A stretch of DNA of 64,000 bases. It comes from Burkholderia sp052045245 (GTDB lineage: Bacteria > Pseudomonadota > Gammaproteobacteria > Burkholderiales > Burkholderiaceae). How positions within the stretch are numbered: position 1 is the stretch's first letter; each line of letters starts with the position of its first letter. The stretch covers positions 62,001 to 126,000 of the forward strand of contig NZ_JBQEON010000020.1 in the NCBI RefSeq assembly GCF_052045245.1, read 5' to 3'. This document shows, piece by piece, positions 52,256-61,648 of the stretch. The notes below the pieces were generated by a model. That model was not told the DNA's origin. It did not search any database and saw only the letters and a list, made by a program, of their open reading frames with translations. Position numbers and translations under genes: made by a program.

Positions 52256-54811
52256 ATGACCGACGCGCAGCGTACCCCCGACCCACGACACCGTCATGCC
52301 GACGGCGCCGCGACCTGCTGCGCCGACGCGCGCGACACGCAGGCGGCGACCGTTGCCGACGCGGCGCCGGCGGCCGGCGAGCACGCGCACGGCGACAGGG
52401 CCGCACGCGGTGCGCAGCCGCATCGGTGCGGTCACGACCATGACCACGATCACGCTGCCGCGCACGACGCGGGGCACGATCGCGGCCACGGCGACCATGC
52501 CGGCCACGCGCACGGCGACGGGCATGTGCATGGTACGGCGTGCTCGCATGACCACGCGGCGCATGACCATGCGGGTCACGACCACGACCACGACCACGCG
52601 GCCGGCGACTGCTGCGCGCCTGCCGCGCTGACGCTCGCGCCGCTGCCGGTCGCGCGGGCGATCGCGTCGGGGCACGTGCGTTCAGCATTCCGGATCATGC
52701 AGATGGACTGCCCGACCGAGGAAACGCTGATCCGCAAGAAGCTCGGCGGGATGCAGCAGGTGTCGGCGCTCGAATTCAACCTGATGCAGCGGATGCTGAC
52801 CGTCGAGCACGTGCCGGGCGCGCAGCCGGCGCTCGAAAGTGCGATCCGCTCGCTCGGGATGACGCCCGAGGCCGCGTCGGCCGATGCGCCGGCAACGTCC
52901 GTCGCGCCGCCGCCCGCGAAGCCGTGGTGGCCGCTCGCGCTGGCCGGCGTCGCCGCGGTCGCGTCCGAGGCCGTGAGCTGGGCCGGCCTGCCTGTGTGGC
53001 TGTCGGCGGTGCTGGCGCTCGCGGCGGTGCTCGCGTGCGGGCTGACCACGTACAAGAAGGGCTGGATCGCGATCCGCAACGGCAACCTGAACATCAACGC
53101 GTTGATGAGCATCGCGGTGACGGGCGCGATGGCGATCGGCCAGTGGCCGGAAGCCGCGATGGTGATGGTGTTGTTCACGATCGCCGAGCTGATCGAGGCG
53201 AAGTCGCTCGATCGCGCACGCAACGCGATCCAGGGCCTGATGCGGCTCGCGCCGGACACGGCCACCGTGCAGGACGCCGACGGCACGTGGCGCACGATCG
53301 AGGCCGCGCAGGTCGCGCTCGGCGCAATCGTGCGCGTGAAGCCGGGCGAGCGGATCGGGCTGGACGGCGACGTCGTCGCGGGCCGCTCGACGGTGAACCA
53401 GGCGCCGATTACCGGCGAGAGCCTGCCGGTCGACAAGACGGCAGGCGACGCGGTGTACGCGGGCACGATCAACGAAGCGGGTTCGTTCGACTATCGCGTG
53501 ACGGCGGTTGCCGCCAATTCGACGCTCGCGCGGATCATTCACGCCGTCGAGGAAGCGCAGGGCGCGAAGGCGCCGACGCAGCGCTTCGTCGACCAGTTCG
53601 CGCGCGTCTATACGCCGATCGTGTTCGCGATCGCGCTGCTGGTCGCGGTGGCGCCGCCGCTCGTCATGGGCGGCGCGTGGCACGACTGGATCTACCGTGC
53701 GCTCGTGCTGCTCGTGATCGCGTGCCCGTGCGCGCTGGTGATCTCGACGCCGGTGACGATCGTGTCCGGGCTCGCGGCCGCGGCGCGGCGCGGGATTCTC
53801 GTGAAGGGCGGCGTGTATCTGGAAGAAGGTCGCAAGCTCGCATGGCTCGCCCTCGACAAGACCGGCACGATCACGCATGGCAAGCCGGTGCAGACGGATT
53901 TCGACGTGCATGCGACGGACGTCGACGCCGCACGCGTGCGTCATCTCGGCGCGAGCCTCGCGGCGCGCTCCGATCACCCGGTGTCGCAGGCGATCGCCGC
54001 GGCGGCTCGCGATGGGCAAGCGGCAGCGTTCGCCGATGTAGAGGACTTCGAAGCGCTCGTCGGGCGCGGCGTGCGCGGCACGATCGACGGCGCGCGCTAC
54101 TGGCTCGGCAACCACCGGCTCGTCGAGGCGCTCGAACGCTGCTCGCCGGCGCTGGAAGCGAAGCTCGACGCGCTCGAGCGGCAGGGCAAGAGCGTCGTGA
54201 TGCTGGTCGACGACACGCGCGTGCTCGGCCTCTTTGCAGTGGCCGACACGATCAAGGACACCAGCCGTGCGGCGATCGCCGACCTGCACGCGCTCGGCAT
54301 CCGCACCGCGATGCTGACCGGCGACAACCCGCACACCGCGCAGGCGATCGCGCAGCAGGCGGGCATCGACGACGCGCGCGGCAACCAGTTGCCCGAAGAC
54401 AAGCTCGCGGCAATCGAGGAGCTGTCGGCGGGCGGCGCGGGCGCGGTCGGGATGGTCGGCGACGGAATCAACGATGCGCCGGCGCTCGCGCGCGCCGACA
54501 TCGGCTTCGCGATGGGCGCGATGGGCACCGACACCGCGATCGAGACGGCCGACGTCGCACTGATGGACGACGACCTGCGCAAGATTCCCGCGTTCGTGCG
54601 GCTGTCGCGCGCGACGCACCGCGTGCTGGTGCAGAACATCGGCTTCGCGCTCGGCGTGAAGGTCGTGTTCCTCGGCCTCACGGTCGCGGGGCTCGGCACG
54701 ATGTGGATGGCCGTGTTCGCGGACGCGGGCGCGAGCCTGATCGTCGTCGGCAACGGGTTGCGGCTGCTGTCGAAGACGGGGGTGTTCGACGGCGCGGCGA
54801 CGAAGCGATGA
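52256..54811 (+). CDS. cadA: Zn/Cd/Pb-exporting P1B-type ATPase with a His-rich N-terminus
   Basis: 851 residues. It pumps divalent soft metals out of the cytoplasm. The first 130 residues hold an exceptional His/Asp/Gly-rich region (about residues 40-120) with several HDHDH clusters. A metal-binding domain with MDCPTEE (about 149-155) follows. Then come the membrane spans, the CPC metal site in IACPCALVISTP (about 490), phosphorylation motif DKTGTITHGKP (about 533), the HP motif (SDHPVSQAI) and GDGINDAPALA near 737. Translation starts at ATG 52256 after AAAGGAGG. It is regulated by the divergent CadR/PbrR gene. Confidence 0.95.
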   Translation: MTDAQRTPDPRHRHADGAATCCADARDTQAATVADAAPAAGEHAHGDRAARGAQPHRCGHDHDHDHAAAHDAGHDRGHGDHAGHAHGDGHVHGTACSHDHAAHDHAGHDHDHDHAAGDCCAPAALTLAPLPVARAIASGHVRSAFRIMQMDCPTEETLIRKKLGGMQQVSALEFNLMQRMLTVEHVPGAQPALESAIRSLGMTPEAASADAPATSVAPPPAKPWWPLALAGVAAVASEAVSWAGLPVWLSAVLALAAVLACGLTTYKKGWIAIRNGNLNINALMSIAVTGAMAIGQWPEAAMVMVLFTIAELIEAKSLDRARNAIQGLMRLAPDTATVQDADGTWRTIEAAQVALGAIVRVKPGERIGLDGDVVAGRSTVNQAPITGESLPVDKTAGDAVYAGTINEAGSFDYRVTAVAANSTLARIIHAVEEAQGAKAPTQRFVDQFARVYTPIVFAIALLVAVAPPLVMGGAWHDWIYRALVLLVIACPCALVISTPVTIVSGLAAAARRGILVKGGVYLEEGRKLAWLALDKTGTITHGKPVQTDFDVHATDVDAARVRHLGASLAARSDHPVSQAIAAAARDGQAAAFADVEDFEALVGRGVRGTIDGARYWLGNHRLVEALERCSPALEAKLDALERQGKSVVMLVDDTRVLGLFAVADTIKDTSRAAIADLHALGIRTAMLTGDNPHTAQAIAQQAGIDDARGNQLPEDKLAAIEELSAGGAGAVGMVGDGINDAPALARADIGFAMGAMGTDTAIETADVALMDDDLRKIPAFVRLSRATHRVLVQNIGFALGVKVVFLGLTVAGLGTMWMAVFADAGASLIVVGNGLRLLSKTGVFDGAATKR

Positions 54812-54821
54812 GGCGCGGGCG

Positions 54822-55187
54822 ATGCGCTTTCTGAAACGGATCCTGGGCGGCCACGGTGGTGGGCACGGCGGCGGGCATGGCAGTGGCGGCCACGGAGGTG
54901 GGCATCACGGCGGGTCGGGTCGCGAAGGCCACGGCGGCCACGATGCGCGCGGTCGTGACCGTCACGGTTGGGGCTGGCAGCCGTCGGCCGATGCGCCGGG
55001 CGGCCTGAGCGGTCACGTGCCGCTGCGCCCGCTCGCGTGCGCAGGCTGCGGCGCGCTCAACGCGGCGGATGCGCGATTCTGCGCGCAGTGCGGTTCATCG
55101 CAGCGCGGCAAGGCGTGCAGCAGGTGTCACGCGGCGCTGGCTGCCGACGCGCGCTTCTGTCCGGGCTGCGGCACGCAGGCCGTTTAG
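54822..55187 (+). CDS. Double zinc-ribbon protein with Gly/His-rich N-terminus
   Basis: 121 residues. The first 45 residues are built of GGHGGG-type repeats, and two zinc ribbons follow: CAGCGALNAADARFCAQCG and CSRCHAALAADARFCPGCG. It starts ten bases after the efflux ATPase, so the two are one operon under metal control. The ribbons plus His-rich tail suggest a zinc-binding buffer, chaperone or sensor for the pump; the function is inference. A GC-rich hairpin (55195-55216) without a T-run follows. Confidence 0.75.
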   Translation: MRFLKRILGGHGGGHGGGHGSGGHGGGHHGGSGREGHGGHDARGRDRHGWGWQPSADAPGGLSGHVPLRPLACAGCGALNAADARFCAQCGSSQRGKACSRCHAALAADARFCPGCGTQAV

Positions 55188-55341
55188 GGGGCGAGCGCCG
55201 GCTTCGTTGCCGGCGCGAGAGCCGATCTCGGCGACGACAGGGGGCCTGCAACGGGCGTCGCGTCGCGCGGTGTGCTGGTTCGTGTCTGAATGCCTGAGTC
55301 CTGGGTTCTGAGTCTTGAGTCCCCAAGCCCCGACCCGCCGC

Positions 55342-55821
55342 TCAACGCAGTGGCAAATGAATCTCGGTGCGCAAGTCGGCCGGCGCCGCATCCATCGGCG
55401 TATTCAGATACAGCTCGAATGGCGGCGCATCCGCGGCTTCACGGCCGGCGTGACGCAGCCAGTCGCCGTACAGCCACTGATAGGCCGTCTTCAGGTCGGC
55501 ATACGGCCCGGTGTGCAGCAACACCGCATACTCGCCACCTGCGATCGTCATGCGCTCGACCGGTGGCGCCGGCTCGACGTCCGGCGCGTTGCCGGCCGGC
55601 ACGAAGCACGCCTTCGCGCGCAACTGCGCTTCGGGCGTTGCGTCCGGATCGTCGTAGAAAATCCCGATCATCTTCGCGCCCGGGCCGATCAGCCCATGCT
55701 GGCCGACCCACGCGCCGATCTGCTCGAACGCGTCGCCGACCTTCAGATACGCGCCCGTATGCGCGACCGCGTAACCGCGCAGTTCCGGCAGCCGCCGGAT
55801 TTCGACCTCATGCTTGAACAT
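55342..55821 (-). CDS. GyrI-like / AraC effector-binding-domain protein
   Basis: 159 residues forming a single SHS2 small-molecule-binding module, as in DNA gyrase inhibitor SbmC/GyrI and the C-terminal domain of Rob. Family marks are EIRRLPELRGYAVAHTGAY, IGIFYDDPDATP, GGEYAVLLHTGPYADLKTAY and FELYLNTP near the end. It may bind toxins or drugs, or regulate gyrase. ATG 55821 follows GAGGAGAGGAAG; more open codons lie upstream, but they cross a repeat element. Confidence 0.85.
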   Translation of the reverse strand: MFKHEVEIRRLPELRGYAVAHTGAYLKVGDAFEQIGAWVGQHGLIGPGAKMIGIFYDDPDATPEAQLRAKACFVPAGNAPDVEPAPPVERMTIAGGEYAVLLHTGPYADLKTAYQWLYGDWLRHAGREAADAPPFELYLNTPMDAAPADLRTEIHLPLR

Positions 55822-56224
55822 GTCTTCCTCTCCTCGCTCGAGAAAACGCCGGGCCGTCCCCCGGTTTTCCGCCCCGAAGGAAGTCCCCTTGGGGGACGAC
55901 CCCCTCGGGGGGGCGCTTCGGCTTTCGTGTCGACCGTCATGCGTGTGCCCCCGGCAGGAATCGACGTCACGGTAGCACGCCGCCAATGGGTCAATCTTGC
56001 GGAGAAGCGTAGGGCTCCGATAGGGCTCACAGATCAGCCCCTTTTTATTTCGCCGAAATTGGGTCTCGTCCCCGCCGATTCATGTCTAAAGTTAAAGACG
56101 GTGAAATCGGGTGATCGCGTCATTTTTCTCGGGTAAGTTGCTCCACGGCAACGCACGGTTTTCGAAGTACGCAGGTAGTTCGTCGATGTTCAATCGCAAC
56201 GCCACGTTTTCGGGAGAAGAAGAA
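55822..56224. other. Intergenic region with a Burkholderia-type GC palindrome
   Basis: 403 bases without a gene. A cluster of alternating C- and G-runs at 55872-55922 (CCCCTTGGGGG, then CCCCCTCGGGGGGG, flanked by CCGAAG and CTTCGG) can fold into stacked hairpins and looks like a dispersed intergenic repeat. The rest should hold the divergent promoters of the GyrI-like gene and the channel gene; I could not pick them. Confidence 0.5.
55872..55922. repeat. Palindromic GC-rich intergenic repeat
   Basis: Outer arms CCGAAG (around 55874) and CTTCGG (around 55916) flank two short hairpins, CCCCTTGGGG and CCCCCTCGGGGG. This pattern resembles short repeats scattered between Burkholderia genes, from memory; copy number elsewhere cannot be seen here. 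Confidence 0.45.
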
Positions 56225-57688
56225 ATGGATGCTTCCAGCTTCATCACGTCGCTGCAGACCACGCTAGGCGGATACCTGCCCAAGATCGCCGGGGCGATCG
56301 GCATCCTGGTGATCGGCTGGCTGATCGCCGTGGTGGTGCGGGCCGGCGCGCTCCGGCTGCTCAACGCGCTGAAGGTCGATCAGCGGATCAACGAAAGCAC
56401 CGGCCAGGGCGCGTGCGTCGAGCGGATCATCGCCGGCGGGCTGTTCTGGCTCGTGCTGCTCGTCACCGCGGTGGGCATCTTCAACGTGCTCAACCTGTAC
56501 GCGGTCTCCAATCCGTTCTCGCTGCTGGTCACGCACATCGTCAACTACCTGCCGAACCTGATCGGCGGCGCGGCGCTGACGCTGATCGCGTGGCTCATCG
56601 CGTCGCTGTTGCGCAGCCTCGCGAACCGCGCGCTGAAGGCGACCAAGGTCGACGACAAGCTGTCCGAAAGCGCCGGCATGCAGCCGATGAGCGGCTATCT
56701 CGGCGACGTGCTGTTCTGGCTCGTGATCCTGATGTTCCTGCCGGCGATCCTCGGGTCGTTCGCGCTGTCCGGCCTGCTGTCGCCGGTGCAGGGGATGGTC
56801 GACAAGCTGCTCGCGATCGTGCCGAACCTGTTCGCGGCCGCGGTGATCGGCTTCGTCGGCTGGATCGTCGCGCGCGTGCTGCGCGGCCTCGTGACGAACC
56901 TGCTGGTCGCCGCCGGCGCCGACCGTCTCACCGCGCGCCTGGACAGCCCGACGCCGGTGCGCGTGTCGAGCCTGGTCGGCACGATCGTCTACGTGTTCGT
57001 GTTCGTGCCGACGCTGATTTCCGCGCTCGATGCGCTGAAGATCGACGCGATCTCGATTCCCGCCACCAACATGCTGAACCAGTTCCTCGGCGCGGTGCCG
57101 GACATCGTCGCGGCGATCGTGATCGTGCTCGTCACGTTCTATTTCGCGCGCTTCGTCGCGTCGCTCGCGCAGAAGCTGCTGGAAGCCGCCGGCGTCGACG
57201 GGCTGCCGGCCGTGCTCGGCGTCGAGCGCGTGTTCTCGGGGATCCTGCAGCCGTCGGTGCTGGTCGCGCGGCTGATCGTGTTCTTCGCGATGCTGTTCGC
57301 GTCGGTCGAGGCCGCGAACCGGCTCGGTTTCACGCAGGTGCGCGACGTCGTCACGCTGTTCATCGAATTCGGCGGCCATGTGCTGATGGGCGGCGTGATC
57401 CTCGTGATCGGCGTGTGGCTCGCGGGCCTCGCGCGCCGCGTGATCGAGCAGGCCGACCGCGAACACAGCGTGCTGTTCGCACGGATCGCGCAATTCGCGA
57501 TCCTCGGGCTCGTGTTCGCGATGGGGCTGCGCGCGATGGGCATCGCGAACGAGATCGTCCAGCTCGCATTCGGCCTCGTGCTCGGCGCGATCGCGGTGGC
57601 GGTTGCACTGTCGTTCGGCCTCGGCGGCCGCGAGGCGGCCGGCAAGCTGCTCGACCGCTGGTTCAACCAGCGCGGCGGCGGTCAGTAG
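56225..57688 (+). CDS. Mechanosensitive channel-family protein with multiple TM helices (CmpX-like)
   Basis: 487 residues with about eleven hydrophobic segments and repeated internal units: membrane pairs such as YLPKIAGAIGILVIGWLIAV, YLPNLIGGAALTLIAWLIAS and VPNLFAAAVIGFVGWIVAR recur three to four times. This is the conserved helix repeat of the MscS-related CmpX/YnaI-like family, while a full MscS beta domain is not evident. It probably forms or modulates a stretch-gated pore. ATG 56225 follows GGGAGAAGAAG; the open frame extends 38 codons upstream without membrane character. Confidence 0.78.
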   Translation: MDASSFITSLQTTLGGYLPKIAGAIGILVIGWLIAVVVRAGALRLLNALKVDQRINESTGQGACVERIIAGGLFWLVLLVTAVGIFNVLNLYAVSNPFSLLVTHIVNYLPNLIGGAALTLIAWLIASLLRSLANRALKATKVDDKLSESAGMQPMSGYLGDVLFWLVILMFLPAILGSFALSGLLSPVQGMVDKLLAIVPNLFAAAVIGFVGWIVARVLRGLVTNLLVAAGADRLTARLDSPTPVRVSSLVGTIVYVFVFVPTLISALDALKIDAISIPATNMLNQFLGAVPDIVAAIVIVLVTFYFARFVASLAQKLLEAAGVDGLPAVLGVERVFSGILQPSVLVARLIVFFAMLFASVEAANRLGFTQVRDVVTLFIEFGGHVLMGGVILVIGVWLAGLARRVIEQADREHSVLFARIAQFAILGLVFAMGLRAMGIANEIVQLAFGLVLGAIAVAVALSFGLGGREAAGKLLDRWFNQRGGGQ

Positions 57689-57704
57689 GCGCCGGCAAGG
57701 CGTC

Positions 57705-57737
57705 GGCCCGCCGGCCGCCTCGNGCGGCCGGCGGGCC
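57705..57737. repeat. 14-base-pair GC hairpin containing the only ambiguous base
   Basis: GGCCCGCCGGCCGC (57705-57718) pairs perfectly with 57724-57737, leaving the loop CTCGN. It lies 16 bases after the channel gene and could stop transcription, although no T-run follows. The N at 57723 is the only undetermined base in the window and is probably a sequencing stop at the hairpin. Confidence 0.6.
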
Positions 57738-57915
57738 CGCGCACGGCGACCGCGCGCAGACCGCAGACGCAGACCGCAGACCGCCTTCGGCGTTGCCATC
57801 GGCGAAACGTCCGCCGCCATCTTTGCCGAATTTCGATAACACGTCGTTTAATGACTCTCTAGCATCGATTCTCAGTTGCGCGGGCCGGCAGGCTGGCGCC
57901 TTTCAGGAGAATCCG

Positions 57916-59328
57916 ATGAAAGCAGAGTCGAATGGCCGGCCCGCCGCCGGCGCCAAGTCGTCCGGCCAGCCCGCGCTGCAGCAGACGCTCGGGACCTGGC
58001 AGCTGTGGGGCATCGCGGTCGGCCTCGTGATTTCCGGCGAATACTTCGGCTGGAGCTACGGCTGGGCGAGCGCCGGCACGCTGGGTTTCGTGGTCACCGC
58101 GCTGTTCGTCGCGGCGATGTACACCACCTTCATCTTCAGCTTCACCGAACTGACGACGTCGATCCCGCATGCGGGCGGCCCGTTCGCGTATGCGCGCCGT
58201 GCGTTCGGCCCGGCGGGCGGCTACCTCGCCGGCGCCGCGACCCTCGTCGAGTTCGTGTTCGCGCCGCCCGCGATCGCGCTCGCGATCGGCGCGTACCTGC
58301 ACGTGCAGTTTCCGGGGCTCGAACCGAAAAACGCCGCGATGGGCGCGTATCTCGTGTTCATGGCGCTGAACATCGTCGGCGTGCAGATCGCCGCGACGTT
58401 CGAGCTGGTCGTCACGCTGTTCGCGATCTTCGAGCTGCTGGTGTTCATGGGCGTCGTGTCGCCGGGCTTCGCGTGGAGCAACTTCATGAAGGGCGGCTGG
58501 TCGGGCGCCGATCACTTCAGCGTCGGCGCATTCCACGGGATGTTCGCGGCGATTCCGTTCGCGATCTGGTTCTTCCTCGCGATCGAAGGCGTCGCGATGG
58601 CCGCCGAGGAAGCGAAGAACCCGAAGCGCTCGATCCCGATCGCCTACGTGGCCGGGATCCTGACGCTCGTCACGCTGGCGGTCGGCGTGATGGTGTTCGC
58701 CGGCGGCGCGGGCGACTGGACCAAGCTCGCGAACATCAACGACCCGCTGCCGCAGGCGATGAAATACATCGTCGGCTCGAACAGCGGCTGGATGCACATG
58801 CTCGTGTGGCTCGGGCTGTTCGGGCTCGTCGCGTCGTTCCACGGGATCATCCTCGGCTATTCGCGCCAGATCTTCGCGCTGGCGCGCGAAGGCTACCTGC
58901 CGGAATGGCTCGGCAAGGTGCATCCGCGCTTCAAGACGCCGCACCGCGCGATTCTCGCGGGCGGCGTGGTCGGGATCGCCGCGATCTACAGCGACGAGCT
59001 GATCCAGTTCGGCGGCCAGACGCTCACCGCGAACATCGTGACGATGTCGGTGTTCGGCGCGATCGTGATGTATATCGTAAGCATGGCGGCGCTGTTCAAG
59101 CTGCGCCGCTCGCAGCCGAACCTGGAGCGGCCGTTCCGCGCGCCGCTGTACCCGTTCTTCCCGGCATTCGCGATCGTTGCGGCCCTGATTTGCCTCGGGA
59201 CGATGGTGGTCTTCAACGGGCTGGTGGCGATGGTGTTCGTCGCGTTCCTCGCGCTCGGCTACGCGTACTTCCTCGCGACCCGTTCGCAGCGCGCGAGCGC
59301 GCCGGGCGACGTGCTGCTCGAGGAGTGA
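57916..59328 (+). CDS. Ethanolamine permease (APC superfamily)
   Basis: A 470-residue membrane transporter with about twelve spans. GLVISGEYFGWSYGWASAGT near residue 38 and VEFVFAPPAIALAIGAYLH are marks of the ethanolamine permease (Eat) branch of the amino acid-polyamine-organocation family, and the neighbouring eutB and eutC genes support that substrate. Start ATG 57916 follows TTTCAGGAGAATCC. It is the first gene of the permease-eutB-eutC operon. Confidence 0.9.
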   Translation: MKAESNGRPAAGAKSSGQPALQQTLGTWQLWGIAVGLVISGEYFGWSYGWASAGTLGFVVTALFVAAMYTTFIFSFTELTTSIPHAGGPFAYARRAFGPAGGYLAGAATLVEFVFAPPAIALAIGAYLHVQFPGLEPKNAAMGAYLVFMALNIVGVQIAATFELVVTLFAIFELLVFMGVVSPGFAWSNFMKGGWSGADHFSVGAFHGMFAAIPFAIWFFLAIEGVAMAAEEAKNPKRSIPIAYVAGILTLVTLAVGVMVFAGGAGDWTKLANINDPLPQAMKYIVGSNSGWMHMLVWLGLFGLVASFHGIILGYSRQIFALAREGYLPEWLGKVHPRFKTPHRAILAGGVVGIAAIYSDELIQFGGQTLTANIVTMSVFGAIVMYIVSMAALFKLRRSQPNLERPFRAPLYPFFPAFAIVAALICLGTMVVFNGLVAMVFVAFLALGYAYFLATRSQRASAPGDVLLEE

Positions 59329-59439
59329 CGCTGGCGAACCTGCAAGGCCGTTCGTGACGGCATCCGGCGCGCCCCGTCGAACGGGCGCACCGTCGCCGTC
59401 CGGCAAGGATGGGCAAGGACTGGCAAGGAGACTCGAACG

Positions 59440-60837
59440 ATGTCCTATACCGAGACGATCGGCCCGCGCACGTACCGTTTCGCGGACCTGAAGACGCTGC
59501 TCGCGAAGGCGAGCCCGCTGCGCTCCGGCGACCAGCTCGCCGGCGTCGCGGCGGCGAGCGAGGAGGAGCGCGTCGCCGCGAAGATCGCGCTCGCGGGCGT
59601 GCCGCTGAAGGCGTTCCTGAACGAAGCGGTGATTCCGTACGAGCACGACGAGGTCACGCGCCTGATCCTCGACGATCACGACGCGGCCGCGTTCACGGAA
59701 ATCTCGCACCTCACCGTCGGCGATTTCCGCAACTGGCTGCTGTCGCCGGCGGCCGACGGCGCCGCGCTCGAACGGATCGCGCCGGGCCTCACGCCCGAGA
59801 TGGTCGCGGCGGTGTCGAAGCTGATGCGCAACCAGGACCTGATCGCGGCGGCGCGCAAACGCCGCGTCGTCACGCGCTTTCGCAACACGGTCGGGCTGGC
59901 CGGCCGGATGTCGGTGCGGCTGCAGCCGAACCACCCGACCGACGACGTGAAAGGCATCGCCGCGTCGATGCTCGACGGGCTGATGTACGGCTGCGGCGAC
60001 GCGATGATCGGCATCAACCCGGCGACCGACAGCCTCGCGGCGATCGTGAAGCTGCTCGCGATGATCGACGGGTTCCGCGAACGCCATGGCGTGCCGACGC
60101 AGTCGTGCGTGCTCACGCACGTGACCAACACGATCGCCGCGATCGAGAAGGGCGCGCCGGTCGACCTGGTGTTCCAGTCGATCGCCGGCACGGAGAAGGC
60201 GAACGCGAGCTTCGGGATCTCGCTCGCGCTGCTCGGCGAGGCGCGCGAGGCCGCGTTGTCGCTCAAGCGCGGCACCGTCGGCAACAATCTGATGTACTTC
60301 GAGACGGGCCAGGGCAGCGCGCTGTCGGCGAATGCGCATTTCGGCGTCGACCAGCAGACCTGCGAAGTGCGCGCGTATGCGGTCGCGCGCAAGTTCGATC
60401 CGTTCCTCGTGAACACGGTGGTCGGCTTCATCGGGCCGGAATACCTGTACGACGGCAAGCAGATCATCCGCGCGGGGCTCGAGGATCACTTCTGCGGCAA
60501 GCTGCTCGGCGTGCCGATGGGCTGCGACATCTGCTACACGAATCACGCGGAAGCCGACCAGGACGACATGGACACGCTGCTGACGCTGCTCGGCGCGGCC
60601 GGCATCAACTTCATCATGGGGATTCCGGGCGCGGACGACGTGATGCTGAACTACCAGAGCACGTCGTTTCACGACCAGCTCTACGTGCGCGAGGTGCTCG
60701 GCCTGCGCCGCGCGCCCGAGTTCGAGGAATGGCTGGAGACGATGGAGATCGCCGACGCGCACGGCGCGCTGCGTGCCGCCAGCGCGCGCGTGCCGCTGCT
60801 CGCGGGGGCGAACGACTGGATGGGGATTTCCGCATGA
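59440..60837 (+). CDS. eutB: Ethanolamine ammonia-lyase large subunit EutB
   Basis: 465 residues, close to the usual 453-465. With EutC and adenosylcobalamin it splits ethanolamine into acetaldehyde and ammonia. It opens MSYTETIGPRTYRFADLKTL and has the conserved RLQPNHPTDDVKGIAASMLD, ETGQGSALSANAHFGVDQQT and MGCDICYTNHAEADQDD segments of the catalytic TIM barrel. The start follows AAGGAGACTCGAACG. The eutC start overlaps its stop by four bases. Confidence 0.97.
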   Translation: MSYTETIGPRTYRFADLKTLLAKASPLRSGDQLAGVAAASEEERVAAKIALAGVPLKAFLNEAVIPYEHDEVTRLILDDHDAAAFTEISHLTVGDFRNWLLSPAADGAALERIAPGLTPEMVAAVSKLMRNQDLIAAARKRRVVTRFRNTVGLAGRMSVRLQPNHPTDDVKGIAASMLDGLMYGCGDAMIGINPATDSLAAIVKLLAMIDGFRERHGVPTQSCVLTHVTNTIAAIEKGAPVDLVFQSIAGTEKANASFGISLALLGEAREAALSLKRGTVGNNLMYFETGQGSALSANAHFGVDQQTCEVRAYAVARKFDPFLVNTVVGFIGPEYLYDGKQIIRAGLEDHFCGKLLGVPMGCDICYTNHAEADQDDMDTLLTLLGAAGINFIMGIPGADDVMLNYQSTSFHDQLYVREVLGLRRAPEFEEWLETMEIADAHGALRAASARVPLLAGANDWMGISA

Positions 60838-61625
60838 GCGACGCCGTCGAAAAGAATCCGTGGGCGCAGCTGAAGTCGTTCACGAACGCGCGGATCGCGC
60901 TCGGCCGTGCGGGCAACAGCCTGCCGACCGCGCCGCTGCTCGCGTTCAACCTGTCGCACGCGCAGGCGCGCGACGCCGTGCACCAGCCGCTCGATTCCGA
61001 CGCGCTGCGCCGCGAGATCGACGCGGCCGGCTTCGCGACGCTCGGCGTGCAGAGTGCGGCGCCCGATCGCCAGCATTACCTGCGCCGGCCGGACCTCGGC
61101 CGCAAGCTGTCCGACGACGGGCGCGCGCTGCTCGCCGGCTACGGCGCGGCGCTCGACGATGCGCCGGACGTCGTGTTCGTGGTCGGCGACGGGTTGTCGG
61201 CGTTCGCGGCCGCGAAGCAGGCGCTGCCGCTGCTGCAGGCCGTGTGCCCGCGGCTCGACGCGGACGGCTGGCGGATCGGGCCGGTGGTGGTCGCGACGCA
61301 GGCGCGCGTCGCGCTCGGCGACGAGATCGGCGAGTTGCTGCGCGCGCAGGTCGTCGCGATGCTGATCGGCGAACGGCCGGGGCTCAGTTCGCCGGACAGT
61401 CTCGGCGTGTATCTCACCTGGGCGCCGAAGGTCGGCTGCCACGACGCGCTGCGCAACTGCATCTCGAACGTGCGGCCCGAAGGGCTGCCGCATGCCGCCG
61501 CCGCGCACAAGCTGCATTACCTGATGACGCATGCGCGCCGGCTCGGGCTCACGGGCGTCGGGCTGAAGGACGACAGCGATGCGCTGTTGCCGCAGCAGGA
61601 AGCGGAGCGGATCGGCGTGACGTGA
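60834..61625 (+). CDS. eutC: Ethanolamine ammonia-lyase small subunit EutC
   Basis: 263 residues. It holds part of the adenosylcobalamin site of the lyase. Family marks are FTNARIALGRAGNSLPTAPL, DVVFVVGDGLSAFAAAKQA and SPDSLGVYLTWAPKVGCHDA. The N-terminus lacks the extra targeting residues that send EutC into microcompartments, fitting the absence of shell genes. It is convergent with the LysR gene 23 bases away. Confidence 0.96.
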   Translation: MSDAVEKNPWAQLKSFTNARIALGRAGNSLPTAPLLAFNLSHAQARDAVHQPLDSDALRREIDAAGFATLGVQSAAPDRQHYLRRPDLGRKLSDDGRALLAGYGAALDDAPDVVFVVGDGLSAFAAAKQALPLLQAVCPRLDADGWRIGPVVVATQARVALGDEIGELLRAQVVAMLIGERPGLSSPDSLGVYLTWAPKVGCHDALRNCISNVRPEGLPHAAAAHKLHYLMTHARRLGLTGVGLKDDSDALLPQQEAERIGVT

Positions 61626-61648
61626 CGGTGCGATGGGGCGCCGTTTGG

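Noticed and set aside
57689..57915. A cobalamin riboswitch upstream of the ethanolamine genes
   Set aside because: No B12-box-like sequence or suitable fold is visible; only a GC-rich hairpin and short GCAGACC repeats.
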